DNA from: Algoriphagus lacus
GTDB taxonomy: Bacteria > Bacteroidota > Bacteroidia > Cytophagales > Cyclobacteriaceae
Length of the DNA: 32,672 bases
Assembly: GCF_003583985.1 (NCBI RefSeq)
Contig: NZ_QXML01000017.1
Location: 1-32,672, forward strand
Direction: 5' to 3'
Part shown: positions 8,496 to 15,624 of the stretch, piece by piece
Numbering within the stretch: position 1 is the first letter of the stretch
Layout of the letters: the number at the start of each line of letters is the position of its first letter
Position numbers and translations under genes: made by a program
The notes under the pieces: generated by a model
What the model saw: the letters and a program-made list of their open reading frames with translations, nothing else
The model's database searches: none
What the model was told of the DNA's origin: nothing

Positions 8496-8759
8496 TTATG
8501 GAATCAAGACAAACTGCTTGTCAGTCGAACCAATGGGATGCATCAAGCTCTCTTGGCTGTAAAGACAGGCTTCAGTACCGATATCGCATCGGTAGTTTAC
8601 GGGATTTTGCGGATCATTGACCACTACCCAGGTTTCACCTCCGTCGGGAGTGCCATACTGTGGGTTGTTGTTCACCGGACTCGCAAAATTCATCGCCATT
8701 GCGAGGGTTGCTCCCAGCACGAGTGCCAGTGCCGGAAGCGCTTTTTTCAATAGTCTCAT
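8496..8759 (-). CDS. DUF6520-like small exported protein with two cysteines
   Basis: An 87-residue precursor. The signal peptide MRLLKKALPALALVLGATLAMA is followed by a mature region of about 65 residues rich in Asn, Pro and Gly, with only two cysteines, Cys58 and Cys65 (RCDIGTEACLY), then a short C-terminal tail. Length, signal peptide, the Cys-x6-Cys arrangement and the DNPxNP-like segment match my recollection of the Bacteroidota DUF6520 family, whose function is unknown to me. It converges on the TlpA-SusCD operon and lies in the same neighbourhood as a MauE-like redox membrane protein. It could therefore be the disulfide-bearing substrate of this locus, which is inference. Its leader carries a stem with a GCAA loop just before the start. 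Confidence 0.7.
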   Translation of the reverse strand: MRLLKKALPALALVLGATLAMAMNFASPVNNNPQYGTPDGGETWVVVNDPQNPVNYRCDIGTEACLYSQESLMHPIGSTDKQFVLIP

Positions 8760-8774
8760 AACGCTTTTGTTTGT

Positions 8775-8788
8775 GAGGGTTGCCCCTC
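8775..8788 (-). promoter_or_regulatory. GNRA-capped hairpin in the leader of the small exported protein
   Basis: On the minus strand GAGGG (8788-8784) pairs with CCCTC (8779-8775) across a GCAA tetraloop, 15 nt before the ATG. It could affect ribosome access or message stability. There is no T tract, so it is not a terminator. Confidence 0.4.
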
Positions 8789-9325
8789 GGGTTAAAAATT
8801 GAATTAGGTATTCAGGACCTCCGGCTAGGCGTCCGGTCCGAGGACTTTGTCCTTCGTGAGGACTTGGTCCAATTGGACTCCTTTCCGGAGGCTGAACCGT
8901 CCGGGTTGCCCCGGTTCAGGAGCCGGTTCGGGCTCCCCACACCGCCAAGTTTGGTCAGATTCTCTCACTTGCTGACCGTTGAGAATACGATGTGACTCTT
9001 TGTTTCTGGCTTCTCCATTTCTGGAGAGAAATTGGCTTTGGAATAGCTTGGTTTTTAAGCCTAAAGCCAGAGAAATGAGGGGGTTTTCAATGAAAGCCCT
9101 TTTCATCAATCTCTGACCCAGGCTTCCGGATGGGTAAAGACTTAGGCCAGGTCTTTTCCCTACGGGAGGAGTCGGGAGTGAACCGGGAATTGGAAATTTC
9201 CGGCTTGAAGAGACGACTCGGTTTTAGAGGAATTCAAGTAAAGCGAACCAATACCCATTGGCCCCTAGAGGTATTTTTCGCGATCCGGGGTGCCTTTTCC
9301 TCCAAGTTCGGGTGCCAAGGTGAGC

Positions 9326-9349
9326 GGGGCGGTGTAGTACAGCCGCCCC
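9326..9349. terminator. GC-rich hairpin, possible terminator
   Basis: GGGGCGG (9326-9332) pairs with CCGCCCC (9343-9349); inside, TGTA and TACA also pair, giving a near-continuous stem. It is like the susD terminator stem in sequence. The downstream plus strand (TTATCCTTCCTT) is only moderately T-rich, so termination is uncertain. Confidence 0.4.
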
Positions 9350-10141
9350 TTATCCTTCCTTGAGTTAATTGGTGGGTTTTAATCCAGGCCCGGAAGATTC
9401 TTTAGGTTAGGGGTCTTGTGGTTTGTTTTGAAAATCAGTTGACTAACAAAAAATTGTCCCGAAGTCCCGATGGTTCGAGTAGTAAAGTGGTATTACTTTC
9501 TCTTATTTCCTTTTGCTGTAACTACCTCTTTTCTCTTTATAGGAAGAGTGCAAAGATTTTGGTCTCTAAGTTTTGATCAAAATCAAGAGTCAGCCGATTC
9601 GAAGGGTAATACTACGCTTTCCTGACCTGTTTGATCAGGCCATTTCTCTAGTTCGATTTCTCTACTATCTACTTTTTCCAACATGTCAAGTTGAAGGAAA
9701 TCGCTTTTCGATTTCTCATTACTGATCCGGTCTAATTCGACTCTCGCCGAATTGTAATTGATTGGAATAAAGGTGGAAGTGAAAAAAAATCGAAATCCCA
9801 TATTCGGGTGCTAAACCTAAAATTGGGTTGAATTGAACTTTATGGAATTGGGGTGATTTGGGAATTCAAAACCGGCTAACCCAAAAATCAGATTCAGAGA
9901 AACCACGTTGGAGCGCATTAATCCCCAGTTCTAGTGTTTGAATGGGTGAGGGATGGGGGATAAGCGGTGAGGTAAATTCAAGGATGATCAATGAGTTGCT
10001 CAGGAGGGGTAAGGGAGTAAGAAGAAGGTTTGTATATCGTTCCTGAAATTTTGGTTATTCCGGTTCCTTGGCTGAAATAGACAGGAAATTCTGTTTGAAA
10101 AAGTTGACAGGGGAAATCTTGAATCAATTCAAAAAATACGA

Positions 10142-10164
10142 GGTAATCATCCTAGGTGATTACC
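10142..10164. promoter_or_regulatory. 23-bp inverted repeat, operator candidate
   Basis: GGTAATCA (10142-10149) and TGATTACC (10157-10164) are perfect inverted repeats around a central CCTAGG palindrome. An ATG follows directly at 10165 and opens only a 14-codon frame to 10206. The symmetry suggests a dimeric DNA-binding protein site, but no regulated gene is obvious. Confidence 0.35.
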
Positions 10165-10359
10165 ATGCGCACAACTCAGCAGCTTGGAGGTTATAAAGTT
10201 AGATAGGGGTAGGTGGGAGGACACCCGATTTAATTAGACAGGCTATTCAAGATCTATTGGGTTAAAAATTTTAGTTTGAAGAAATGCTAGAATCAACGAG
10301 GTTTTACCTTAATTTTAAGTAGGAAGTTGCTATTTGCTCGATTTACTTAACACAGCTTG

Positions 10360-10384
10360 AATCGGGGAGAAATCCCCGATTTTT
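10360..10384 (+). terminator. Intrinsic terminator reading toward the MauE-like gene
   Basis: AATCGGGGA (10360-10368) pairs with TCCCCGATT (10373-10381) across a GAAA tetraloop, with Ts directly after on the plus strand. The minus-strand side lacks a T tract. It would therefore best stop plus-strand transcripts coming from the gene-poor stretch, although it sits immediately beyond the minus-strand stop codon. Confidence 0.65.
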
Positions 10385-10386
10385 GT

Positions 10387-10863
10387 TTACATCTGATTTT
10401 TCGGCTTTATTTTTTCATTGCATTCAGTTATTTCTTCTCTCTTTCCGGAGAAGGCTGGTCCAGTAAAGATCAAACCTGCAAGGGCAAAGCCAAGAAATCC
10501 CCAGTTCACCCAAAAATGGCTTGCCCAATCCAGACTTTCCAGTAAACCGGCGCAGTTGCAGGGGACTCTTGGAACTGCACCTACCCAAATCAGTCCGATA
10601 TAGGTGTTGAATACACTGAGCAGCATGATACTTCCGAGATATCCCCACCAACGAAGCAAAGGGATCATGAGGAAAACGGCTAAAAGAATTTCGGTCAGAG
10701 GTACCCAGATTGCAAGAGCATCAGCGAGTTCTAAGGGAAAAGTCTGGTTCCGGAAAGCATGCTTACTGGCTTCAAACCTGATCAGTTTTTCAATTCCTGC
10801 ATAAGACCAAATCAGGATTAAGGCACTGGAGCAGGCAGTCGTGGGAAGGGTTCTGTTTTTCAT
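10387..10863 (-). CDS. MauE/DoxX-family redox-associated membrane protein
   Basis: A 158-residue integral membrane protein with four hydrophobic segments (about residues 8-28, 48-68, 73-95 and 112-135), the usual size and layout of the MauE/DoxX group. The third loop carries VPRVPCNCAGLL with Cys102 and Cys104, a CxC pair placed as in MauE-type proteins thought to pass electrons to envelope thioredoxins. Methylamine utilisation itself is not implied, since no mau genes are present. A TlpA-like thioredoxin and a small Cys-containing exported protein lie in the same 9 kb, which suggests a thiol-disulfide relay at the membrane. The start ATG is preceded by a TTCGAAA/TTTCGAA inverted repeat (10864-10881). 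It is transcribed divergently from the Crp-terpene synthase gene. Confidence 0.8.
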   Translation of the reverse strand: MKNRTLPTTACSSALILIWSYAGIEKLIRFEASKHAFRNQTFPLELADALAIWVPLTEILLAVFLMIPLLRWWGYLGSIMLLSVFNTYIGLIWVGAVPRVPCNCAGLLESLDWASHFWVNWGFLGFALAGLIFTGPAFSGKREEITECNEKIKPKNQM

Positions 10864-11146
10864 TTCGAAAGTTTTTCGAAAATTTCATGGGATGGGGATT
10901 CTCACTTTCAGAACTGGGGTAGTAAACTTTTTTTAGGTCTCAAATAAACCTCTTTGATGAGTTTTTTAAGAATTCTGAGGCAATTGTTTGATTTCTAAAT
11001 GTTTATCCTATAAACTCAATCATAAGTTTTTAAAAACTGAAGAGAAAGTTCTAAAATCAAAGAATTGGAGGCTTTTGATTTGGAGCGAGGTGCCCTTTGG
11101 GTTTTAGGTTAGCTGTACTTCTTTTTTCATTTAAAATGGTATTGAC

Positions 11147-12706
11147 ATGAAAACGATCATGTGGGATCCGCTGTCCTTGAAAACCCTGTTGGGACTCAAA
11201 GGCGGACCAAAAGACGCTGAGTTTAGAAAGCTCGGGGAGTTTATGGAAGTGTTTGAACTTCCTGTGAAGTCCATTATCAGAGAAGCTGGGGTAGTCGAAA
11301 CAACTTCGCATTTGCTGCTCAAAGGCTTGGTAGGAATGTATTTCGACCGAAAGCTGGTCCGGATCTACTTTCCGGGAGATATGTTTCTCGATTTTGAATC
11401 GTATTCCCAACAGATTCCCAGCAGGTATCAATTGAAAGTCTTGGTTGATGCTCAATTCACTTCACTTTCATTTGAAAATGAAATCAAAGTCCTCAATGAG
11501 ATCAGTGATTTCAAAGAGATCTCTGACCACCTGAAGGCCAGAGTCAGAAATTCGAATGAAGAATGGGCGGCATTTTCTCAGCTTCCTCATTTGGACCGAT
11601 TAAGAGCATTTGAAAAGAAGTTTCCTTCCCTTCGGCTGATTATCCCTGTAAATGATTTAGCTGGCTTATTGGGCGTCGGTCGATCAACCATCATCAAACT
11701 AAGAAAGGAAGATGGGTACTTAGCAGGTAAAGCCAAATCTGATGCTGAGCTGCTCAAAGAAATAACCTACCCTTTTAATCCCCTGAAGCATCCCCAGAAG
11801 AAAAAACTGGAAGCGCTTTCTCTGGATTGGGGGTATGAACTGCATTCATTCTTCGTGGATTTGAAGGAATTTTCCCGTTTTAAGAATAATCAGCAGGCTT
11901 CGCTTTCAAGCTTCCTCTACCCGGAAATTGACTTTCACAAGGGGTTATGGATTAGCAAATTGTTTGTTTGGCTTTTTTACCTGGACGATAAAACGGATCG
12001 CTTAAGTGCCGGTTCCAAAAAGGCATTTTGGGTATTGATTGAAGATTGGATCCGGGTTTACCTAAAGGAATCCAAATCCAACCCTCCCTTTCTTCCATCT
12101 CGGGTTGCAGCCATTGTGAATGCATTTCAGGAGCTCTGGAATGAATTGATTCACCTGGACCAGGTTTCCGAAACGCAGATAGAATTGATTCGAACTGAAA
12201 TTCTGGACCACATCAAATCCAGCAGAGTGGAAGCAGGATTCCGGGATAACAATACTCTACCTACCATCGAGGAGTACCTTGGCTTTAGGCCTCATACCTC
12301 CGGAGCCAAACTGGCAGTAAGTCTTTCCTGTCTGGAATTCCAGGTAGATGAAACAGTGAATGCTTCGTTTTGGGAAAAAACCGCTGAACTAAGGAGGCTT
12401 AGTACCCTGCTTATCTTAATGGATAATGATCTTTTTTCCTTCAAAAAGGAGCAGGCAGCAGGTGATCACATGAACTACATTGCTTTGCTGGTAAAAAATG
12501 AAGGAATCTCCCTAGCTGAAGCCAAAGAAAAGGTCTTGGAAATCAGGAGATCGTACTTCGACGCCTTCATGGAACAAAACCGAAAATGGATGGAAGATTT
12601 TAATCCTGAAAATCACCTGATCCTTCAAAAACTCAAATACATCAAATACAAAATCTCCGGAACCAGACATTGGTCGGTGGAAATTTCAAAACGCTATGAC
12701 AAGTAA
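11147..12706 (+). CDS. Crp/Fnr-type regulator fused to a class I terpene synthase domain
   Basis: A 519-residue two-part protein. Residues about 20-130 resemble a cyclic-nucleotide-binding beta roll (LLLKGLVGMYF...VRIYFPGDMFLDFESY), without the cAMP-type phosphate cassette. Residues 168-188 are a Crp helix-turn-helix (NDLAGLLGVGRSTIIKLRKE). Residues about 215-519 are an all-helical class I terpene cyclase. Its metal motif is D280-D-K-T-D284 after FVWLFYL. The pyrophosphate-sensor Arg381 lies in EYLGFRPHTSG exactly 46 residues before the NSE triad. That triad is N427-D-L-F-S431-F-K-K-E435, and the terminal R516-Y517 pair lies about 80 residues further on. These spacings match active bacterial enzymes, so catalysis on farnesyl or geranylgeranyl diphosphate is plausible. 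No prenyltransferase, P450 or other terpenoid gene is near. The gene is 26 bp before rteC. Domain identities are from motifs; the combined role is inference. Confidence 0.85.
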   Translation: MKTIMWDPLSLKTLLGLKGGPKDAEFRKLGEFMEVFELPVKSIIREAGVVETTSHLLLKGLVGMYFDRKLVRIYFPGDMFLDFESYSQQIPSRYQLKVLVDAQFTSLSFENEIKVLNEISDFKEISDHLKARVRNSNEEWAAFSQLPHLDRLRAFEKKFPSLRLIIPVNDLAGLLGVGRSTIIKLRKEDGYLAGKAKSDAELLKEITYPFNPLKHPQKKKLEALSLDWGYELHSFFVDLKEFSRFKNNQQASLSSFLYPEIDFHKGLWISKLFVWLFYLDDKTDRLSAGSKKAFWVLIEDWIRVYLKESKSNPPFLPSRVAAIVNAFQELWNELIHLDQVSETQIELIRTEILDHIKSSRVEAGFRDNNTLPTIEEYLGFRPHTSGAKLAVSLSCLEFQVDETVNASFWEKTAELRRLSTLLILMDNDLFSFKKEQAAGDHMNYIALLVKNEGISLAEAKEKVLEIRRSYFDAFMEQNRKWMEDFNPENHLILQKLKYIKYKISGTRHWSVEISKRYDK

Positions 12707-12732
12707 AGAACCTAAACTAAACCAACTATACC

Positions 12733-13581
12733 ATGAAAATTCAGGATTATTCCCTTCAGATCAGCTCAAAATTGGAGCAGGATCTCAGTGTGTTGACTTT
12801 GGATAGTGAAAACAAACTCATCCAGTTTGAATCTGCCTTTTACTTGGTGGATCAGGCTCTGGAAAAGCTAAAAGCTTTTCTGGGGAATTACGATTTTGAA
12901 TCGGAAGAGGAAGAAATCGGATTCTTTAAAAATCAGATGACTGAATTTTTGAAAGAGTCCATGTTCTATTCGGAACTGTTTAATCTGGAATCTTCCCGTA
13001 CACCCGGTACAAACAAGGAGCTCAGGAGGTTTTATGAAACCGAACAGGCAGCCATGAGGAAATTCCTTCAGGCCAATCAAAACCTGTATAACTACCTCTT
13101 GCTCAAAAAAGATAATCAGGATAAGGTCTTTTTCCTGAGAAGTGCCCAAGCTCCTGTCTATAAGCCAACCTTGTTTTGGCATACCCTCGATACCCGTTAT
13201 TGCACGGTATATACTCTGTACTTCGCCAGAATTAAAGGGACGGTTGCCTTAATGGATTACATCCATGAACAGCTGAGGGTCCTGAACGGAGAAGACGAGG
13301 CAAACGCAAAAAAATCGGCAGTGTCTCTCAACTGGACAGGGAAAAAGGTGGAGCTCGTGGAACTGATCTACGCCCTGCGCCAGGGAGGCGTACTCAATCA
13401 CGGCAGACTTGGTCTAAAGCAGATTGCCTCCCAGTTTGAGCGAATTTTTGGGGTAAATCTCCAGGATTTCTACAGAACCTATAATGAAATCACCTTCCGG
13501 AAAAAAAGCAGAACTGCTTTCCTTGATTTTTTAAAAGACCGGATGGAGGAATATATCGAAAAGGGCGAGGCCCTGAATTAA
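12733..13581 (+). CDS. rteC: RteC-family regulator of conjugative transfer
   Basis: A 282-residue helical protein matching RteC of CTnDOT-type elements. The diagnostic C-terminal block is LNWTGKKVELVELIYALRQGGVLNHG (about 196-222), followed by IASQFERIFGVNLQDFYRTYNEI and FRKKSRTAFLDFLKD. In CTnDOT, RteC is a DNA-binding winged-helix protein that activates the excision operon and so starts transfer. The first two thirds (helical, many charged residues) match the RteC N-terminal domain. Unlike CTnDOT there is no rteA/rteB two-component pair upstream. In their place is the Crp-terpene synthase gene, only 26 bp away and probably on the same transcript. The next gene starts 24 bp downstream. Confidence 0.9.
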   Translation: MKIQDYSLQISSKLEQDLSVLTLDSENKLIQFESAFYLVDQALEKLKAFLGNYDFESEEEEIGFFKNQMTEFLKESMFYSELFNLESSRTPGTNKELRRFYETEQAAMRKFLQANQNLYNYLLLKKDNQDKVFFLRSAQAPVYKPTLFWHTLDTRYCTVYTLYFARIKGTVALMDYIHEQLRVLNGEDEANAKKSAVSLNWTGKKVELVELIYALRQGGVLNHGRLGLKQIASQFERIFGVNLQDFYRTYNEITFRKKSRTAFLDFLKDRMEEYIEKGEALN

Positions 13582-13605
13582 TTCACCACTTAATGCTTAA
13601 ATACG

Positions 13606-14850
13606 ATGAAAAAGCTCTTTCTGATGCTTTTAATGGCATCGCTATCTCATGTCCTTTTGGCTCAGGTTATTCTGGAAGGGAAGTTTGACCTGGAAAATCC
13701 CAATCACCAAAGCTGGGATGGCAGATACTTGGTCTATACGTATTACAAGGATGTCCATATCTATGATACCGAAACGGAAACTCTTCACCGGGAAATAGGT
13801 CAATCGCTTCCGGAAATGTCATTTAAGGAAGGACTTTACTTCAGGAGATCCAATGGAAGATATCAATTAAGAAGGGTAGGGGAAACAGAACCGGTTCTGC
13901 CCAATGAGTTCCATCGGATTACCAACTGGTTTGGAACGACGATTCTTGCATGGGAACAGACTGCCCCCAATCTGGAAGGCATGAAAGCAACCTGGTATGA
14001 GCTTAATAAAGGAATTATCGCAAGGTATTCCCTGGCTCAATTGTATCAGGCGGTAGGCTATGAGGGAACTTATACCCACGATGCAATGAGTATTTTCCAA
14101 AGCAGGCCTTGGGAGAGATTCATCTATTTCTTTCATGATGGGCTAATCACGCTTCAAAATCCCCAATCCCTGAAATTCGGGTATTATGATCTTTCGCTTA
14201 AACCAGCTTTTCCGGGGAAGTTTAAAAATGCTGACCCCTTTTTTGAAGGCTTGGCAGCAGTTCAAAACGATAATGGACTTTGGGGTTTTATTGATAAAAA
14301 TGGACAGGAAGTAATCCCATTTATCTACACAAAGAAACCCTGGCCATTTCATTCCGGATTGGCCAGGGTTGAAAATAGTCAGGGGTACGTTGGGTTTATT
14401 GATAAAAGAGGAGAGTTGGTGATTCCTGCGAGGTATGCATACGCTTCAAGTTTTCACAAGGGAAAATCAATAGCCAGAAAGTTTGGTTACCCGGAGACAT
14501 TTGTTACTCTGGATACAGTGGGTGGTGAGACTCCTTTTCCATGTGTTTGTGGTCCAGATACCGGTAATTTCATATCACAGCTATACGCAGATTACTTTCC
14601 GCTTAATCCTGTTGTGGGTTTTGTTGACGAGGGATACTTGGGTGTCAGTAAGAACAGTAAAAGTGGATTGTATTCTGATTCCTTTGACCTGGTGTTTCCA
14701 ATTGAATACGCCATGTTCAAGGATATCAAAGATGGAAAAGCAATTTCTGTCAATTGGGTGGTTTTTGGAGATTATAATAACCTTAAGTACTTCCTCATGG
14801 ATTTAAGGACAAAATCTCCAATACTTGAACTCCGCCCAAAAGAATTTTAA
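13606..14850 (+). CDS. WG-repeat exported protein
   Basis: A 414-residue product with signal peptide MKKLFLMLLMASLSHVLLAQ and a mature part made largely of beta-strand repeats. The clearest WG repeats are GLWGFIDKNGQEVIPF (about 223-238) and GYVGFIDKRGELVIPARY (about 257-274), each with the Gly-Phe-Ile-Asp-Lys core. Less regular units precede and follow. WG repeats are widespread in Bacteroidota and have no single known function; they are thought to be structural or binding modules. It lies between rteC and the tra genes at 24 bp from rteC, so it may be expressed with them as an envelope or cargo protein. An alternative is an unrelated cargo gene in the transfer region. Confidence 0.8.
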   Translation: MKKLFLMLLMASLSHVLLAQVILEGKFDLENPNHQSWDGRYLVYTYYKDVHIYDTETETLHREIGQSLPEMSFKEGLYFRRSNGRYQLRRVGETEPVLPNEFHRITNWFGTTILAWEQTAPNLEGMKATWYELNKGIIARYSLAQLYQAVGYEGTYTHDAMSIFQSRPWERFIYFFHDGLITLQNPQSLKFGYYDLSLKPAFPGKFKNADPFFEGLAAVQNDNGLWGFIDKNGQEVIPFIYTKKPWPFHSGLARVENSQGYVGFIDKRGELVIPARYAYASSFHKGKSIARKFGYPETFVTLDTVGGETPFPCVCGPDTGNFISQLYADYFPLNPVVGFVDEGYLGVSKNSKSGLYSDSFDLVFPIEYAMFKDIKDGKAISVNWVVFGDYNNLKYFLMDLRTKSPILELRPKEF

Positions 14851-14942
14851 TCGATTTCATTCCCCACTTGGGAATACCTACTGAATAGTTGGGTTAAATT
14901 TTTCAGAGGTTTGAAGCCCTTCTTTCAAAAAATCAACATGAT

Positions 14943-15251
14943 ATGCTCTACGAAGTAATTCAATCCGATTGGTTTTGGCCAGCAGTAGGTATCTCCCTGG
15001 CGGGATACTATGTATGGGTGATTCTGACCTACTTCAGGTCAGGCATCATCAAAGGAATCTCGACGATCAATGGAGATCAGACTAGCTCTAAATCCAAAGT
15101 CAAACTCCAGCTCTCCTGGGATGAATTGGCAATGGGATTTGCGCTGCACCGAAGACTTCTGGCAGATCCCCGTTCTGCCTTGGATACTGAAGAAAGAGCC
15201 CTGCTGGGGAAATCCCCTTTTAAAGAGTTGATTCAGCAAACCACAGTCTAA
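14943..15251 (+). CDS. Small membrane protein heading the tra operon
   Basis: A 102-residue protein with one membrane segment near the N terminus (FWPAVGISLAGYYVWVILTYF) and a cytoplasmic, charged remainder including LQLSWDELAMGFALHRRLLADP. I cannot give it a name. A small membrane protein just before traE is common in Bacteroidota transfer loci, which is the main reason to treat it as part of the operon. It starts 92 bp after the WG-repeat gene, the largest gap in this stretch. That gap contains a weak ATTCCC/GGGAAT stem (14859-14875) without a T tract and could hold the tra promoter. The traE start is 26 bp downstream. Confidence 0.65.
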   Translation: MLYEVIQSDWFWPAVGISLAGYYVWVILTYFRSGIIKGISTINGDQTSSKSKVKLQLSWDELAMGFALHRRLLADPRSALDTEERALLGKSPFKELIQQTTV

Positions 15252-15277
15252 ATAGTAACTAAACCAACTAATTAACC

Positions 15278-15619
15278 ATGAAGAAACACTTTATCAAATT
15301 AGGGCAGGGCCTCTTTTCTTTGGGTCTGATCCTGTTTTCAGTTACGCTTGCCTATGGGTTTCAGGGGCAAGTTCAAGGTAATGGAATAGCAGGAATCAAC
15401 TCTGCAACCCAACAAGTAAATGGCTTTTTTGCCAGCGGGGTCAGTTTGATGTATGCCATCGGAGCCATTGTCGGGCTGGTTGGGGCCGTGAAAGTATTTA
15501 ACAAATGGAACTCCGGTGATCCGGATACTGGCAAGGTGGCAGCAGCTTGGTTCGGATCCTGTGTGTTCCTGGTCGTGGTTGCTTTGGTCCTGCAAAGCTT
15601 TTTTGGCAGTACTCCTTAA
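15278..15619 (+). CDS. traE: TraE, conjugative pilin-like membrane protein (DUF4134)
   Basis: A 113-residue VirB2-like protein: signal peptide or first membrane segment (residues 7-28), a short soluble loop (INSATQQVNGFFASG), a second membrane segment rich in Gly/Ala (LMYAIGAIVGLVGAVKVFNKW), the conserved SGDPDTGKVAAAWFGSC motif and a third hydrophobic stretch. This pattern is diagnostic for Bacteroidota TraE/DUF4134. It is expected to form or seed the transfer pilus. It starts 26 bp after the small membrane protein and ends 5 bp before traF. A terminator-like hairpin after traF may let traE-traF be made in excess over the rest. Confidence 0.9.
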   Translation: MKKHFIKLGQGLFSLGLILFSVTLAYGFQGQVQGNGIAGINSATQQVNGFFASGVSLMYAIGAIVGLVGAVKVFNKWNSGDPDTGKVAAAWFGSCVFLVVVALVLQSFFGSTP

Positions 15620-15624
15620 GCAGT

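Larger units (their letters stand above)
8790..10386. other. Long gene-poor stretch, first half densely structured
   Basis: No convincing gene in 1.6 kb. From 8816 to 9072 there are many stems: repeated GGAC/GTCC units around 8820-8880, CTGAACCG 8892-8899 with CGGTTCAG 8912-8919, GGAGCC 8919-8924 with GGCTCC 8931-8936, TCTGGCTT 9005-9012 with AAGCCAGA 9064-9071, and an inner TCTCCA/TGGAGA. Short frames here (8825-9109 minus, 9130-9363 plus) have compositions expected of structured non-coding DNA. Another hairpin is at 9326-9349. From 9360 to 10140 I see nothing definite; a 72-codon minus frame at 9583-9801 is acidic and could be real but lacks support. The stretch may be a long leader for the small exported protein, a non-coding RNA, or decayed mobile DNA. 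Confidence 0.35.

Noticed and set aside
8825..9363. Two short frames (94 codons minus, 77 codons plus)
   Set aside because: Both coincide with densely structured DNA and show no domain, signal peptide or conserved motif that I can recognise.
9455..9490. GGTTCGAGT, similar to a tRNA T loop
   Set aside because: The flanking bases do not form a T stem and no acceptor or anticodon arms are found.
9583..9801. 72-codon acidic minus-strand frame
   Set aside because: Composition is protein-like, but it has no ribosome-site, promoter, family or neighbour support; left as a possibility within the gene-poor stretch.
10387..10863. Methylamine utilisation function for the MauE-like protein
   Set aside because: No methylamine dehydrogenase genes are present; the family has a wider redox role.
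11147..12706. Plain Crp/Fnr regulator with an unknown C-terminal extension
   Set aside because: The four terpene synthase motifs at correct spacing make chance resemblance very unlikely.
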